A DNA stretch of 31,636 bases from Chara braunii (taxonomy: Eukaryota; Streptophyta; Charophyceae; Charales; Characeae): NCBI GenBank assembly GCA_003427395.1, contig BFEA01000354.1:239534-271169 (forward strand), written 5' to 3'. The notes below the pieces were generated by a model that ran no database searches, was not told where the DNA came from, and saw only the letters and a list, made by a program, of their open reading frames with translations. How positions within the stretch are numbered: position 1 is the stretch's first letter; the number at the start of each line of letters is the position of its first letter. The translations under genes and the position numbers were made by a program. Of this stretch, positions 18,385 through 29,435 are shown piece by piece.

Positions 18385-18386
<2 letters not shown>

Positions 18387-18451
<65 letters not shown>
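18387..18451. repeat. (GA)n microsatellite 2
   Basis: About 32 dinucleotides, preceded by GGTTGACGTGCGTGGGTACG. The shared flank with microsatellite 1 suggests a local segmental duplication of about 120 bp. Confidence 0.97.
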
Positions 18452-18453
<2 letters not shown>

Positions 18454-19640
18454 TTCGACGTCCTCCTCTTCTCCTCCTCCCCCTCCTCCTCCTCCCCCTT
18501 CTTCTTGCTGCTACTCCCCAAACCCCATAACCGTGCAAAGTGTGACACGCGAAGGACAAAAAAAAAAAAAAAAAAGGCCGCGCCAATACACCCAAGCCCC
18601 GGCCCCGACCTTGTTCAACGCTCACGAAACTGACAACAGACAGCAACAGTCAGCAGCCATCGCCAGCAGCAGAGAGAGAGAGAGTCACGACCTCCTCCAC
18701 CTTCTTCTTATTCTCTCTTCTTTATAGTGGTAGCAGTACCGTAGTACTAAAAGCGCATGAGAGAGAGAAAGAGAGAGATACCATCACATCCCTTCCCCCA
18801 CTTAGCCACCCACCTCCCCCTCCGTCGCTCCTCCTCCATCACTTCACCTGACCCGATCATTCCCCTGACCCGATCATTTCCCGTCTTCCATCACCCCCCC
18901 CCTTCCGTCCATCACCTCCCTCCAGGCTCCACCTCAATTGCCCCTCCTCCTTTAATCGCCTCCATCCATCCCGATCGTACCACCTTGCTGCCCCCTCAAT
19001 TCCCTAGTCCACTCCCCAGTCTTCCTCCTCGTCATCCTCCACTTTCTCTTCCTCTTCTTCTTATACCTCTCCCCCAAAGCTCTTCCTCCTGGGCATCCTC
19101 CACCTTCTCTTCTTCTTTGCCTTCTTCTCCTCCTCCTCCTCCACCTCCTCCGACTGCTCCGCCATTCGGTTTTTGCAATTCATCTTCCTTCCTCTTCCTG
19201 ATCATCATCCTCCACCTACTCCTCCTCCTCTTCTTCTTCTTCTTCTTATCTACTTCTCCAAAGCTCCACCTCCTCCCACCCTCCCTGTGCTCCCAAACCC
19301 CCTCCAACCCGACAGGTTCAAGAGCAACAAAAAAACAAAATACCCCTGATTTATGCCCCTCTAATAAAGCGCAGAACAGTGATGAAGGAATTTTTTTCCT
19401 ATTTTCACTGTGTTACATGGGTGTTATCTTCTCATGCCCAGGTGACCCGGGTGCCGTGCCTGCCCGAGTGTCATGTCCGGATGCCCGGCCGGGCATGAAA
19501 ATCTTCCTAGCACTGAAACCATTCGTTTTTCTCATTCTTCTTTTAACTACCCCTTCACTGTGCCTCTCACGTACAAGGCCATATGTCGTCAAACAGAACT
19601 GCCCAGTAAATCATAGGCGAAGAGGGAGAAGAGGACAACA
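18452..19640. other. Pyrimidine-rich tract, no gene
   Basis: CTCCTC, CCTCTTC and CATCC repeats dominate 18450-18520 and 18780-19310. The 313-codon frame from 18757 is a Ser/Pro/Leu/His string produced by this composition and has no domain. An A run lies at 18559-18575. Confidence 0.6.
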
Positions 19641-19644
19641 AACA

Positions 19645-20433
19645 AGGGGTTGTGACCAACTGTTTTGCCGAAGTTTCACCGACTCATCAGGAAGCTGAAA
19701 CCTCCAGGGAGAGTGAGCATGTGCATACACTGTATTTTGAGGAGAGAGGGCGAGGGAGGGGCTGAGGGGGGCGTAGAGCCTGCAATCGGGTGGCTGTAGC
19801 TGCACCCAATGGCTTCGTGCAGGTATGGTTTTAAAATCTTAGCCCTAGCTGGGTGTGGACAGTTGGAAGAACGGCTTGGCTGAAGACTATTTTTTGCATA
19901 GAAAAACTATTGCATAACAAAATAATTTATTGCGTGCTTTAGTAATTTGCTTGATTGATCAAAACTTCTGTTTTCCAAGTTGGTTTTGGATTTTTGTAAA
20001 GTTTTACCGAGAAAAAACAGATGAATAAAAGTTCTTTTAGGAAAATGGTGTATGGTCCACGTCCGGTGGGGTATTTGGTTGGGTCACCAAAAGAAGACCC
20101 TACCCAATTGCAGTCTTTGCGTGACTGACTGTTGCGTTGAAGTCACCGACTCATCAGGAGCCTGAAATTTATGGAGAGAGTGTGATGTGTGCATACACTG
20201 CACTTTGGGAAGGGGGGCGGGAAGTCTGCAATCGGGTAGGCCACACCCAGCCCAGAGGTGTGGTTGGGCCTGGGCAGTTGGAAGAATGACTCCGATACAG
20301 CCCACGTTCAAGAGAGGTGTTTGGCTTGGTCACCAGAAAGAGGACCCTACCAGACTGCAGGGTCCGTCCTCCCCCACGCAACCCCCCCCCTACCCCCCTA
20401 AAAGTACAGTGTATGCACATAACACAACACTCG
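19645..20433. repeat. Two adjacent copies of an inverted-repeat (foldback-like) element
   Basis: The left arm of copy 2 (20178-20240, GAGTGTGATGTGTGCATACA through CTGCAATCGGGTAGG) is the inverted partner of the right arm 20345-20433. The loop is about 100 bp. Copy 1 has the same left arm at 19711-19790 (GAGTGAGCATGTGCATACAC, TGCAATCGGGT) and a truncated right arm at 20098-20113. Both copies share CACCGACTCATCAGGA ahead of the left arm and GGTCACCA-AA-GAC-CCTACC near the right arm. No protein is encoded. Confidence 0.7.
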
Positions 20434-21865
20434 CTGACGATGAATGTGAGGTGTGAGCGCAGAGTGCAGCATGTGGAGTAATCTTCAGAGCTCCCAAAAC
20501 ACGAATTCCGCCTCTTGGCACTACCTGCAGTGCGCTGTCTTGGTAAGATAGCACTCACCACACCTCAAGTATCCATGACTGCAAAGTCACACCATATGAT
20601 AAACACGGCATCAAACACTCTACTCGTTTCCACGTGGCACATGAGATGACATGATCGCCCCTTGTTGCACACCAGGAAGCAGATCACTGTGGAGAGCTGT
20701 TCGATAAACATGGGAGTGCTCTTCAGCACAGCACAACAGATGATGCTACCACACATCATCTGCACTAATCCAGAGTTCGAACGTTTGTCCTAAAGACCAT
20801 AGATCCACTTGAGGGCACAACCACCATAATGTCATATAAGTCTTCCAATATCTTTGACGAGTCACTCGGCCTTTCACTCTACATCTCGCACGCCTATGTA
20901 ATCTGGGAGGTTGACTGGGGGATGTGTACTTGTACACCTCACTAAAGATACACGCCCCAACGTACATTTTTGTCGGAAAGATGTCCCCTTGCACCTCTTC
21001 CTCCACCTCCACTTGCTACTTTGCCTGTGTGCACTCTTGCTGCCTCCACCTCATCCTCTTCCTCTTCTACAACCACCTCCTCTGCACTCTTGCTGCCTCC
21101 ATCTCATCCTCTTCCTCTTCTACAACCACCTCCTCCTCTCCTTGCCGGATAGAGATGTCAATGCTGGCCTGGATGTATGTGCACCGAGAGCGTCGGCGCA
21201 GACAGTTTAGAGCACGTTGTCGCACTTTTTCTAGTCAGGCCACTTCCGGCGACCAGAAGACCAACAGGCTGTCACGCATGATTTTGGAGACTTTTGCAAT
21301 AAATAGATTTAATAATGCAGATCCCTTTCTGTTGTGTGAGTCCGACTTCAAGCGAAACCCTTCAATTGCGGTCTTCGTCGGTCCCCAGCCTTATGAATCT
21401 TTTATTTCGGAACAGCAAAGATCATGCAAATGATGTCATGCATGTATCAATTCTGCCAATTTACTAATTTTTAGAATTGTGACAAGATCATCAGGAACCA
21501 TAGTCATCAAGCAAAGTCAATTCAAACGAAGCAGGACTGACTGACTCAAGGCATAGGCAAAATAAGTGAGGAAGAAGCGATAACTCGTAATACTTTCATA
21601 AAGTACAGATGAATAGGCATGGGCAACACTTGTCAAGAGTCCTCACGCATCCCTCTACGGTCTCATCCTCAATCTCTCATTTGGTTGTGCATCTCTTGTT
21701 TTCCGAGCCACGTCTATGTACCTCCTGAGATTGTGGCCTCGAGATATAGAGTCACCTAAAGCCTGCAGATTTTGAACACTTTCATCCAAGACCCATGATA
21801 CGGAAGTCAACCATAGCACAAAATTTCTCTCACGAAGTAGGAAGATACGACCGGGACAAAATCCC
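20434..21865. other. No convincing gene
   Basis: Contains a 53 bp tandem pair and small frames. The frame ending at 21433 has a fairly normal C-terminal stretch (MILETFAINRFNNADPF), but its N-terminal part is translated simple sequence. I would not call it. Confidence 0.3.
21030..21135 (+). repeat. 53 bp tandem duplication
   Basis: Units 21030-21082 and 21083-21135 begin TGCACTCTTGCTGCCTCCA and differ at one base, so the duplication is recent. Confidence 0.95.
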
Positions 21866-22318
21866 TCATATGAGATGTCGAAACTCTAAGGGTTCAATCA
21901 TCGCCCCATAGTCAATCTTTGCAGGGGAGATATACCTTTTGGCCAAATCAATCAGATCAATCCAGCAAGAACCATCTTTGAGAAGGAAAGGAACTGGAGG
22001 CATGAGATAGTCGGCATAGAGTTTGGGTTCAAAGCCACGGATCAGCTTTGTGTCACTCTCATCAAGATTTTGCTCTCTCTCCTCAAGATATATGGTTGTT
22101 GCGGTCCAGACTGAATCAAAATGCTCATGAGTTTCCTTGTCTTTCTTCACATAGATCCTCAAATCATGAATAGTACCTTCTGCAAACTCGGTGAGAACCA
22201 CGAAGATTTGAAGGTCTTCTTGTCTGAAAAAGACCGCACTAACATATTTATAGTGGAAAGCATCCTTGAGAGCAATCTTGTTGAGATTGGTCAAGACAGA
22301 CCCACTGATCGAGAATAA
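21866..22318 (-). CDS. Orphan exon-like frame, hypothetical protein
   Basis: About 150 codons on the - strand with ordinary amino-acid composition: DAFHYKYVSAVFFRQEDLQ, VVLTEFAEGTIHDLRIYVKK, LIRGFEPKLYADYLMPPVPF and DGSCWIDLIDLAKRYISPAK, ending FRHLI and TGA. I do not recognise it. No ATG occurs before about residue 97 of the long frame. A CAG at 22321-22319, after an A/T and pyrimidine-containing stretch, could be a 3' splice site. It would then be the last exon of a gene whose upstream exons lie at higher coordinates and were not found. It could also be chance or the remnant of an unknown element. Confidence 0.35.
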   Translation of the reverse strand, partial: LFSISGSVLTNLNKIALKDAFHYKYVSAVFFRQEDLQIFVVLTEFAEGTIHDLRIYVKKDKETHEHFDSVWTATTIYLEEREQNLDESDTKLIRGFEPKLYADYLMPPVPFLLKDGSCWIDLIDLAKRYISPAKIDYGAMIEPLEFRHLI

Positions 22319-25300
22319 CTGAATTGTACTTATATGTTGAGACGAATAGTAAAATTGATCTCAATGTCTTTTATGACAACTCTGTCTGATTGATGTTGAT
22401 TCGTGTGATAGCTAGTAAGGACCGAATAACGACTAACTAAAAATCATTGGTAGTGTACTAGATGACTGAACGTTACCAAGCAATAGCCATTGACAGTCGA
22501 TCATTGACTGTTGAATATTATTGAGACAGTCCGTGGGTTTTTTTGTGATACTAACTAACACTATAGCAAGATCCTTGAAAGAAGGAAAACAAAGAGCGCT
22601 AGTTTTCACCGGACTTTTTCCCTGGCTTGCTCAACAGTTTACAATAACGAGACAGTGTTATGTAGCTTCTCATTCGGCTCGTAGAAGTAGACGACATACT
22701 CAATGAACTCATGCTTCTTCACTAACTCAAGTGTTCTCGCCCTCATTAACTTTGTATAGAACAAGGTTATCTTCAACAACCCTTCCTTCCCACTCTTCCT
22801 TCCCACCCTTCCTCTTTGTCTCGGTAGATGGTACATGACATCACTAAAGTGTTGCTCTTGTACATGATTTATTTGTCATGTTTAGCCCACAGATAGACTT
22901 TAACTTTCCTGGTTGGAATAAAGAGCACAGATTTTGTTATCGGGCAGTTTCAAAATAGAATTGAAGATATTGTTGGTGTTATGTTATTCACTGCAATAGG
23001 TTATTTTTTGAATTTTCGTATGAGACCTGCTGCTAATTTCCTCAGTCAATAACATGTTGCTCGCATCTCAGTAAATACCTCGCTCATAACTACCATTTAT
23101 CGAAATTCACAGCAGCTTGAGTTGCATGGTCTTATGCCAGTAGGAGTCCAAGTTGTATGAAGTCGATTCGCACACTACATGAGTGTTTTGTCTTGTTCGT
23201 ATGCAGTACAAGGATGTTGGTAAGCACTACCCTCACCCTCTCACAACACCGATATGCAGTTGAGCACAACTAATTTATGCTTTTATGCTCATATGATGCA
23301 GAAAGCAAGTGATTATGGGTCCAGTTCATGTACTAAACAGAAGGTAGATGAGCACAACTTTCACTCATGAGTAGGTCGAGACGCTGCAACATTCGGGAAT
23401 AAGGTGGAAAGCAAAAGTCACTTCGCTTGCAACCTCTAAAACTCCTCTTCTTTCAAACTCTAGAGAGCTTGTTGAATCGACTTTTATATTCATTTTCTCA
23501 TATGGTTTCCGTTGATTTGTAATAACTCTGGTTTCCACTTGAAAATTACTTCAGATAGCATAAATGATTGTAGCCCACATTCAGGTAGTTCGTATCGTAC
23601 GAATGATGATGGTTCTCTGCTCATTTTACGACATTGAGTACCCTAGAAAAATTCTCAGTTCGAACAACATGTAAAGTTTTACTAGGAAAATCTTCCTCTT
23701 CCATTCACTGTACAAATTACCACTAATAGTAATCTACGCTTTTAATGGTATACAAAGTACTTTAAAAACAGGTTATCTCCCACCTACCGTGACCACACAG
23801 GGCATGTTTGTATGACCTCAGTTCCAATATAGGGTAGAGTACTACTAGAACAGTCCCTCATTCAAACTCAGTTCAGAACATTCATATTTCACAGTTATAG
23901 TCAATCGAAGAGAGATAAAGGGTCTCCGAATATATAACGAAAAAGACTTAAATACCGCAATTTAAATAAATTGAACAGACCAAGTCATAATGAACCAGGT
24001 TATTACTGGACTAAACTAGCAAAATCAACCATGATATATGTCAAGCACTCATCAGCAATTACTCTAGATAAGACACGTTGTCCTTCCTCAACCATTATCT
24101 TTCTGTTGAGAAACAGTGGACAAACTTCGCAATCCTCAAACCCCGTTCTGATTTATCATTTTCTTTAATAAGCCGCATAAGGTGAGCAATGCAAGAGTTA
24201 ATCCCCATCAATCAGATATTTGACGAGTAGGTGCATAATCTTCTTTGTACCGCTTCGTCTCCTACCCATCAAAATAACACGAGCAAGGCGTGATAATCAA
24301 CAAGCAAAGCCCCTTATATTTCTAATAATCTTGAAATTGATCTCTTGCAAGATTACAAGACGACCCACAATTTCTTCTAACTAACAAACTAACGTTGAAT
24401 AAAAGACTCAATGCTTTTCATTCAATCTATTTTATTAAATTTGTTTATCTCTCCACCATTTTTCTCATTAAGCATGAAGCAAAAGACTCTAAACGACATT
24501 AAACCTTCTCAGGGGAAGCTTCCGGAGGGCTACGACAAGGGTAATAAAAGATGACAGGTGAGTGAGAAAAAGGGTTGACACCGTAGTGCCAAGCGCTGGC
24601 TGATGAAAACATCAAATGAGTATACGTGATCAAGGTCAAAAGGCGAATCAGCTAACATCAACAACAAGCTTAAGCACCAAGCTTATAAAGAAGGCCTCAT
24701 GTGAGTTGTGTCTATAATGCCTATCCAGATTGTCCATATCAGTTACCCACCCGCTCTCTCTCAAGTGATCTAAACTCGCTCATCCTTTAGCATGTTTCAC
24801 CAACTAATACCTTCGTCATTCCTTCCTCCTCGATCGGGGCACTGACTCACTTCTTGTAGATGTTTATTATTATTGACTGTGAATTGTCTTCCTTGCTCAG
24901 TCCGTAATCGCTTCGCTGCTCTACCTCAGTCCCGTCGTCTTAGTGAAATGACGTCAACTACAAAGAGTGCACTTACGTTACTCGAGGGAGTATCGAGCGT
25001 ACCGCCCCTTTGCTGCCAGTAACCCGCACAGTGCACGTTTACTTCCCATATCTAACTAATGGTGACTTTGGTCCTTCCTTCACCACGGCTTTTCAGAAAG
25101 TGTCATGTTCACATCAACAATAAGCTCACACATAAGGCTCACCCAACTCTCACATTCACCAGCCCTCAAGAGCGTGCTCACAGAGTGTCCCAGGAATTTG
25201 ATTACCAAATACAGTATGTGACACTTGCACCTCTTTAACTGATTCTCACTAACGATCTCGTCAGGAATCTCGTGACACGCCCTCTGATATGGACCAATTT

Positions 25301-25866
25301 TCGCAGCAGTTCATAGTAAACATTCGCTAAAGTCTCTCTAGCGAGCAATCACCTGCCAATCGCGTGCTGACTTTTTATGACTCACCGCGATGACTAGGGT
25401 AGTGGAGAGACGATGATTCCAGACCAAAGATGATCATGTTCATTACTCTCCTTCCAGCCGGCAACCACCTTGCGGACTCATTTCCCCCATTCTCAACAAC
25501 GAGATTGAAAGAGGTGACATCAAGATCAAGGAGCGTGCACCTCTCGCCTGCTTGGCGAAATTTCCTTTGGCCCTTCGGGGTGGCGATGATCGACCAACAG
25601 TACCAGGGCATAGACGACGACAGAGCGCTTCATTTTCCACTCAAGCTCGTTAGCAGTTGACAATGGTCGTTCGAGAGAGACGAGTTGACGTCAGTGAGCA
25701 AGAGGTATGCCCATCTTCACATATCCCCGCACTTTTTCACACATCTCTTTTGAACAGCACATTGTAACCACACTTTTTTCCTTCGTCTGTGTCGCTTGCG
25801 CACCGCTTCACCTTTTTCGTGTACACTGACCCATCTCTCTTGATTTTTTACTAACCACGTGTCGCT

Positions 25867-25870
<4 letters not shown>
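22319..25870. other. AT-richer region with no gene seen
   Basis: About 3.5 kb in which no frame exceeds roughly 80 codons and none shows a motif. It could be intron or intergenic DNA belonging to the orphan frame to the left. Around 25375-25640 all three overlapping short frames look equally unconvincing. No tRNA, rRNA or mobile-element hallmark seen. Confidence 0.35.

Positions 25871-25921
<51 letters not shown>
25871..25921. repeat. (CT)n microsatellite
   Basis: About 25 uninterrupted dinucleotides; on the - strand it is GA and encodes Arg-Glu repeats at the end of the neighbouring frame. Confidence 0.97.
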
Positions 25922-25924
<3 letters not shown>

Positions 25925-26403
25925 CAAACGCTCCCCTCCTTCGAGGCCCCGTAACTGCCCGCCCCTGGCTCAGTGACCCCGTTGACGCGAGTTGACCTTT
26001 GATCCCTCCTCTACCGGTGCCACTAACAAGGTGATCCCATCTCCCCTGGTCCAGCCCGTGCCAGGACCGAGTCTCTGCATCCAGGTCGCTGGCCTCGCTC
26101 TCAACCTCTGAGTCGCAGTCCAAGCGTTGTTGCTGACACTCCGTGGTACCCGTGGAGGTCTTTGGCTCTCAATACGAGATGGTCACCTGCACTTCCTCCG
26201 TAACCCCGTCTCTTGCACCTTCTCTTGGCCCTGTTCTTCGCCTCCATGATTGTTGCTTGTAGGCCCAGGACCGTCCTCATTTCTTCCTCCTTAGCCCCTT
26301 CCACGTTTACCTTCAGTCTCGCCTCCAAGTTACAACGGCTATAGTCCAGGATAGCCGTGACTCTAGGCCCCTCTTCTGTTACCCGCTCCCACCTCCAGAT
26401 GAA
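25922..26403 (-). pseudogene. Hypothetical charged, coiled-coil-like coding remnant with one frameshift
   Basis: On the - strand 26403-26101 is open and reads WRWERVTEEGPRVTAILDYS, then NLEARLKVNVEGAKEEEMRT, IMEAKNRAKRRCKRRGYGG and a VLRAKDLHGYHG stretch. About 26123 the coding look moves to another frame (CDSEVESEASDLDAETRSWH, GLDQGRWDHLVSGTGRGG), which runs into the CT microsatellite. The composition resembles the charged helices of retroelement or nuclear proteins, but I cannot name a family. No start or splice sites are set, and a TAG at 26406-26404 precedes the open part. Confidence 0.3.
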
Positions 26404-27642
26404 CTAGAAGTACTTCAGTTTGTAGCCATGCAGTCCATTTCGGGAAGCCATAGCTGTGCTCTTTCCGAAATAGTCGGAGCCTCGTACTTGACATCCGCGC
26501 ACAGATTGCTTACCACCTGGAAACCTCACTGCTCCGCCCTTCTACTTCAGATTGCCAGCGTTAGCATAGGGAGGTTGTCTATGTCACTGTGTGTACCTGC
26601 TGGCCAATAGCAAACGACTTGCCCTTTTCTCTCTTTATAGGATCGTTATACACCGGGATCCCTGTGTTCTAAACATAGTATTTTAAAACATTTTTGAGAC
26701 CATAAATAAATTTTGGCTTTATTAATAAATAATATCATAACCAATAATAATAATAATAAAAGAAAGGGAAAGTCATCATCTGGACTCAACGGTCTCCTGC
26801 ACAGGCGCCAGCCTCAATTGTTACACCCTGTCCTTCTGATTTCGACAAAAGAAGAAAAAAGGTGGTCCCATAACGGGATACCAACTGGCTTTTCCTCTCC
26901 CGTTTAGAGGGCCATCAGACTGTTCTCGATGGATACGTGTGTCCGATGGCAAGGAAGGGGCTTATGATCTTCCGTGGAAGGTGATAAGCCTCCTACCAAA
27001 GCGGCCGCGGGTTGCCCCTCTTTTGGGGTCCTGCTATGCGGCACTTAGTCAAGACGACTGCATGCGAGCGGGCACGCGCAACATATTCATTGGCAATAGT
27101 CTGAGGCTTCCATGAAATAGGCCTTGGATCACGCTGTTTGGTTGTCCTCACAGTAATTCTCTTTGGCAAGGAAGGGCAAGAGTAACTCCATACACCACTT
27201 GCTGTAGGTGAGGGGATCGAACCCTCCCAAACACCTCCCAAACCACAATCAATTTCCAGCGATGAAGCCATTCGTCTTTGCCTTCGCCGTGAGTGAAACG
27301 TGTGTGATGTCACGAACCAAAAAACTTGGTTGTGATTTCACACACGTTCGGGACAGCCATAGGACCCCAACAACAAAAACAAAAGAAAAACCTACCAGTG
27401 GGAGAGCAAAAGAAAACATCCTTTTCCCGGTCTTAATTCACAAAAACAGGCTACCGCTGATTTCCTACCAAATCCTCGATGCCTGACAGTCACCAATCCA
27501 CATACATCGGTGGCGGGATCTCCCTCCAGGCGCTTGGCCCGATAAATAGTCGCTCGAGTCCTCATCGAAACACCATCTGGCTTTTTCACCAAAGGACCCT
27601 TCTTCACCTGCCCATGAGATGGTGGTTGCGCCCGCAAGAAGG
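26404..27642. other. No gene seen; short AAT microsatellite and a 52 bp hairpin
   Basis: An (AAT)n stretch lies at about 26742-26759. A hairpin lies at 27297-27348: ACGTGTGTGATGTCACGAAC pairs with GTTGTGATTTCACACACGT around an AAAAAC loop. A GGTTCGATCCC box on the - strand near 27213-27223 resembles a tRNA T-arm, but no cloverleaf forms. Confidence 0.35.
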
Positions 27643-27683
27643 AAACAGAAAAAGATGGGGTTGAGCAAGTATCATGATCTCAA
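27643..27683 (+). repeat. Unoccupied copy of the MITE insertion site
   Basis: AAACAGAAAAAGATGGGGTT, then GAGCAAGTATCATGATCTCA. The same sequence flanks the MITE at 27895-28053 on both sides, with TTAA where this copy has TTGA. This makes it a paralogous empty site. Confidence 0.75.
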
Positions 27684-27894
27684 GAAACTGTGGAAACATA
27701 GGGTACTGATGTGAGCAAAACAGGTGCTCGACGAACGGCTCCCTCCTTCCACAAGTCAAACAGAGTTTCCACAGTTCATGCAACAGCGCATGCCCCACGG
27801 CGTCGAGCAAGCGCTCCCATTGTATTGGTATGGTATAGATAGGCCGGAGCTATCTTTCTCTTCTACTTCAAACCCTAAACAGAAAAAGTGGGGG

Positions 27895-28053
27895 TTAAAC
27901 CACCAGTACTTGGGCACTGCGCGCCGCGCCGGCCGCCCAAATCTCAAAGCAGCGCGGGCTGTCGATTCGATTTATCGACGGCCCGCCGGCCGTGGAAATC
28001 GCGTAGCGTTAACGCGTTAACGCTAAGGCGCCGCCCAAGTACTGGTGGTTTAA
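27895..28053. mobile_element. 159 bp MITE with TTAA flanks
   Basis: Perfect inverted ends ACCACCAGTACTTGGGC and GCCCAAGTACTGGTGGT, each bordered by TTAA (27895-27898 and 28050-28053). The interior is GC-rich and self-complementary, including the palindrome GCGTTAACGCGTTAACGC. Comparison with the unoccupied copy at 27643 indicates that TTAA was duplicated on insertion. TTAA duplications are known for piggyBac-type transposases, but the tips do not match the usual CCY start, so the superfamily is open. It encodes nothing. Confidence 0.85.
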
Positions 28054-28072
28054 GCAAGAATCATGATCTCAA

Positions 28073-28470
28073 AAAGCAACAACTTAGTTGTCAAGAATGG
28101 AGGCAGCTAGGTGGCCCAGAGCTATGGGACTCTCTCTCTCAACCTCCTCCCCCCCCCACCGCTTTAGTAGGATGTACATCCTCACTGTCACGGACTTCCC
28201 AAGATCTCAGCTGACCTTATTCGACAACAGATGCACTCGACGAAATCCTGTAGTGTGAAAACGCGCTCTTACGGTCACTTTCCCTTCCTTTACCTTTCCT
28301 GCTTGGTTTCTATTTTTCTCTTATACCCACCAATACATGGCATAGATCGGTCGCCGGCCCCTTTCGTGGACCGCCCGCTGCCAATTTATTTTATCAACGG
28401 CGCAGGAGCCTCCAAAATTTTAAGACAGGCTCAATCGGGTTCTCAACTGGGCGGGGGCCATGTACTGGTG
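28073..28470. other. No gene seen
   Basis: Mixed sequence. GTACTGGTGCTTTA at 28462-28475 resembles the right tip of the MITE at 27895, possibly a degenerate second end. Confidence 0.3.
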
Positions 28471-28570
28471 CTTTATAGCTAGGGTATTTTGTCTTATAGC
28501 TAGGGCATTTTGTGCTTTATAGCTAGGGTATTTTGTGCTTTATAGCTAGGGTATTTTCTTTTACAGCTAG
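28471..28570 (+). repeat. 23 bp tandem repeat, about four copies
   Basis: Unit GCTTTATAGCTAGGGTATTT plus TGT, with small variants and a degenerate last copy. Confidence 0.9.
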
Positions 28571-28935
28571 GCTAAAAATATAAAACATCCACCGACACAT
28601 CTTTTCTTACCGTATGGTCCTCTGCATTGCCGTCCCGCAAACTTATTCAAAGAACTAGGCGTCTTTTTCCTCACTTTCCTTTTTTTTTTTTTTTTTTTTT
28701 TTTACTATCCTTCTTTCGTCGTTTTACAGTACAGTACAGTATGGTCGGAGAATGTCTCCCATGACAGCTGGTTCACCTCCAGATGCCTGCATGCCCCAAA
28801 AACGACATTTCCCTCGAAGCTTTCGCAAACAGATATAAAAGACGAAATGAGAGATTTGCGAATCGCCAGGCTAAGCTTTCCAACCATGTTCGCCCGCAAA
28901 TCAGCGGCAGTTCCCTCCTTCATTCCTCTAACCAT
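28571..28935. other. No gene seen
   Basis: Includes a T run of 26 at 28678-28703 and CAGTACAGTACAGTA. The - strand frame across 28705-29109 includes the MITE next to it and is not credible. Confidence 0.3.
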
Positions 28936-29038
28936 GGGTTCCACTCCACTGCTCACCCAATGTGCAAAATGAGAACGAAAGATACACAGCCATATTTTTT
29001 TGTCTTTTATGAATGTGGCGAGCAGTGCAGCGAGGCGC
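28936..29038 (-). mobile_element. Small inverted-repeat element, copy A
   Basis: The ends GGGTTCCACTCCACTGCTCA and GAGCAGTGCAGCGAGGCGC are imperfect inverted repeats. Read on the - strand its interior (TAAAAGACAAAAA, GTATCTTTCGTT, TTTTGCAC) matches copy B at 29314. Confidence 0.6.
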
Positions 29039-29313
29039 AAAGTACACATAATTCTGTATAGATACGATGTACAATATAACTCAAATAAATAAGTTCTAAA
29101 AATCAACATCCGTTGGGAGGTACCAAATTTGCAAGAGGACCCATCTCAGAAACTTGAGCCTGCCTGCCTGCACGTCCATAGGTGCTCCTGGAAAAACTTT
29201 AGCCTGTCTGCACGTCCAAGTCCTTTGGAGGACCCCGACCATCTGGAGTGCTTGTTATTTTTGACAAACCCATTTCCAGTTGAGCGGTACACACATAAAA
29301 CTTCTGAGACAAT

Positions 29314-29435
29314 GGGCCTCGCTGCACTACTCTTGAAATGCACAAAAGACAAAAATCATGTCGTTGTATCTTTCATTGTTCTAGCGGAAGATTCACTCTC
29401 GTTTTGCACCTTTCAAGAGTAGTGCAGCGAGGCCC
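29314..29435 (+). mobile_element. Small inverted-repeat element, copy B
   Basis: A perfect 25 bp inverted repeat, 29314-29338 and 29411-29435, beginning GGGCCTCGCTGCACTACTCT. The interior shares CAAAAGACAAAAAT, GTATCTTTCATT and GTTTTGCAC with copy A. It forms a strong hairpin, so a transcript could produce a small-RNA precursor-like fold. Confidence 0.75.

Noticed and set aside
18757-19698. 313-codon open frame
   Set aside because: Pure Ser/Pro/Leu/His/Ile translation of a CTCC/CCTCTT tract; opens only because stops are rare in that composition.
19660-19720. Possible hammerhead ribozyme on the - strand (CTGATGAGTCG, CGGC, AAAAC)
   Set aside because: A stem II can be drawn, but the invariant G of the GAAA core is absent. 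The second copy near 20140 loses the stem, so it is kept only as a hint.
27205-27280. tRNA-like boxes on the - strand (GGTTCGATCCC and TGGCTTCATCGCTGG)
   Set aside because: Spacing is tolerable but no acceptor or anticodon stem forms; at most a decayed SINE head.
28705-29109. 134-codon frame on the - strand
   Set aside because: It spans the small inverted-repeat element copy A and a C-terminal stretch read from simple flank; no motif.
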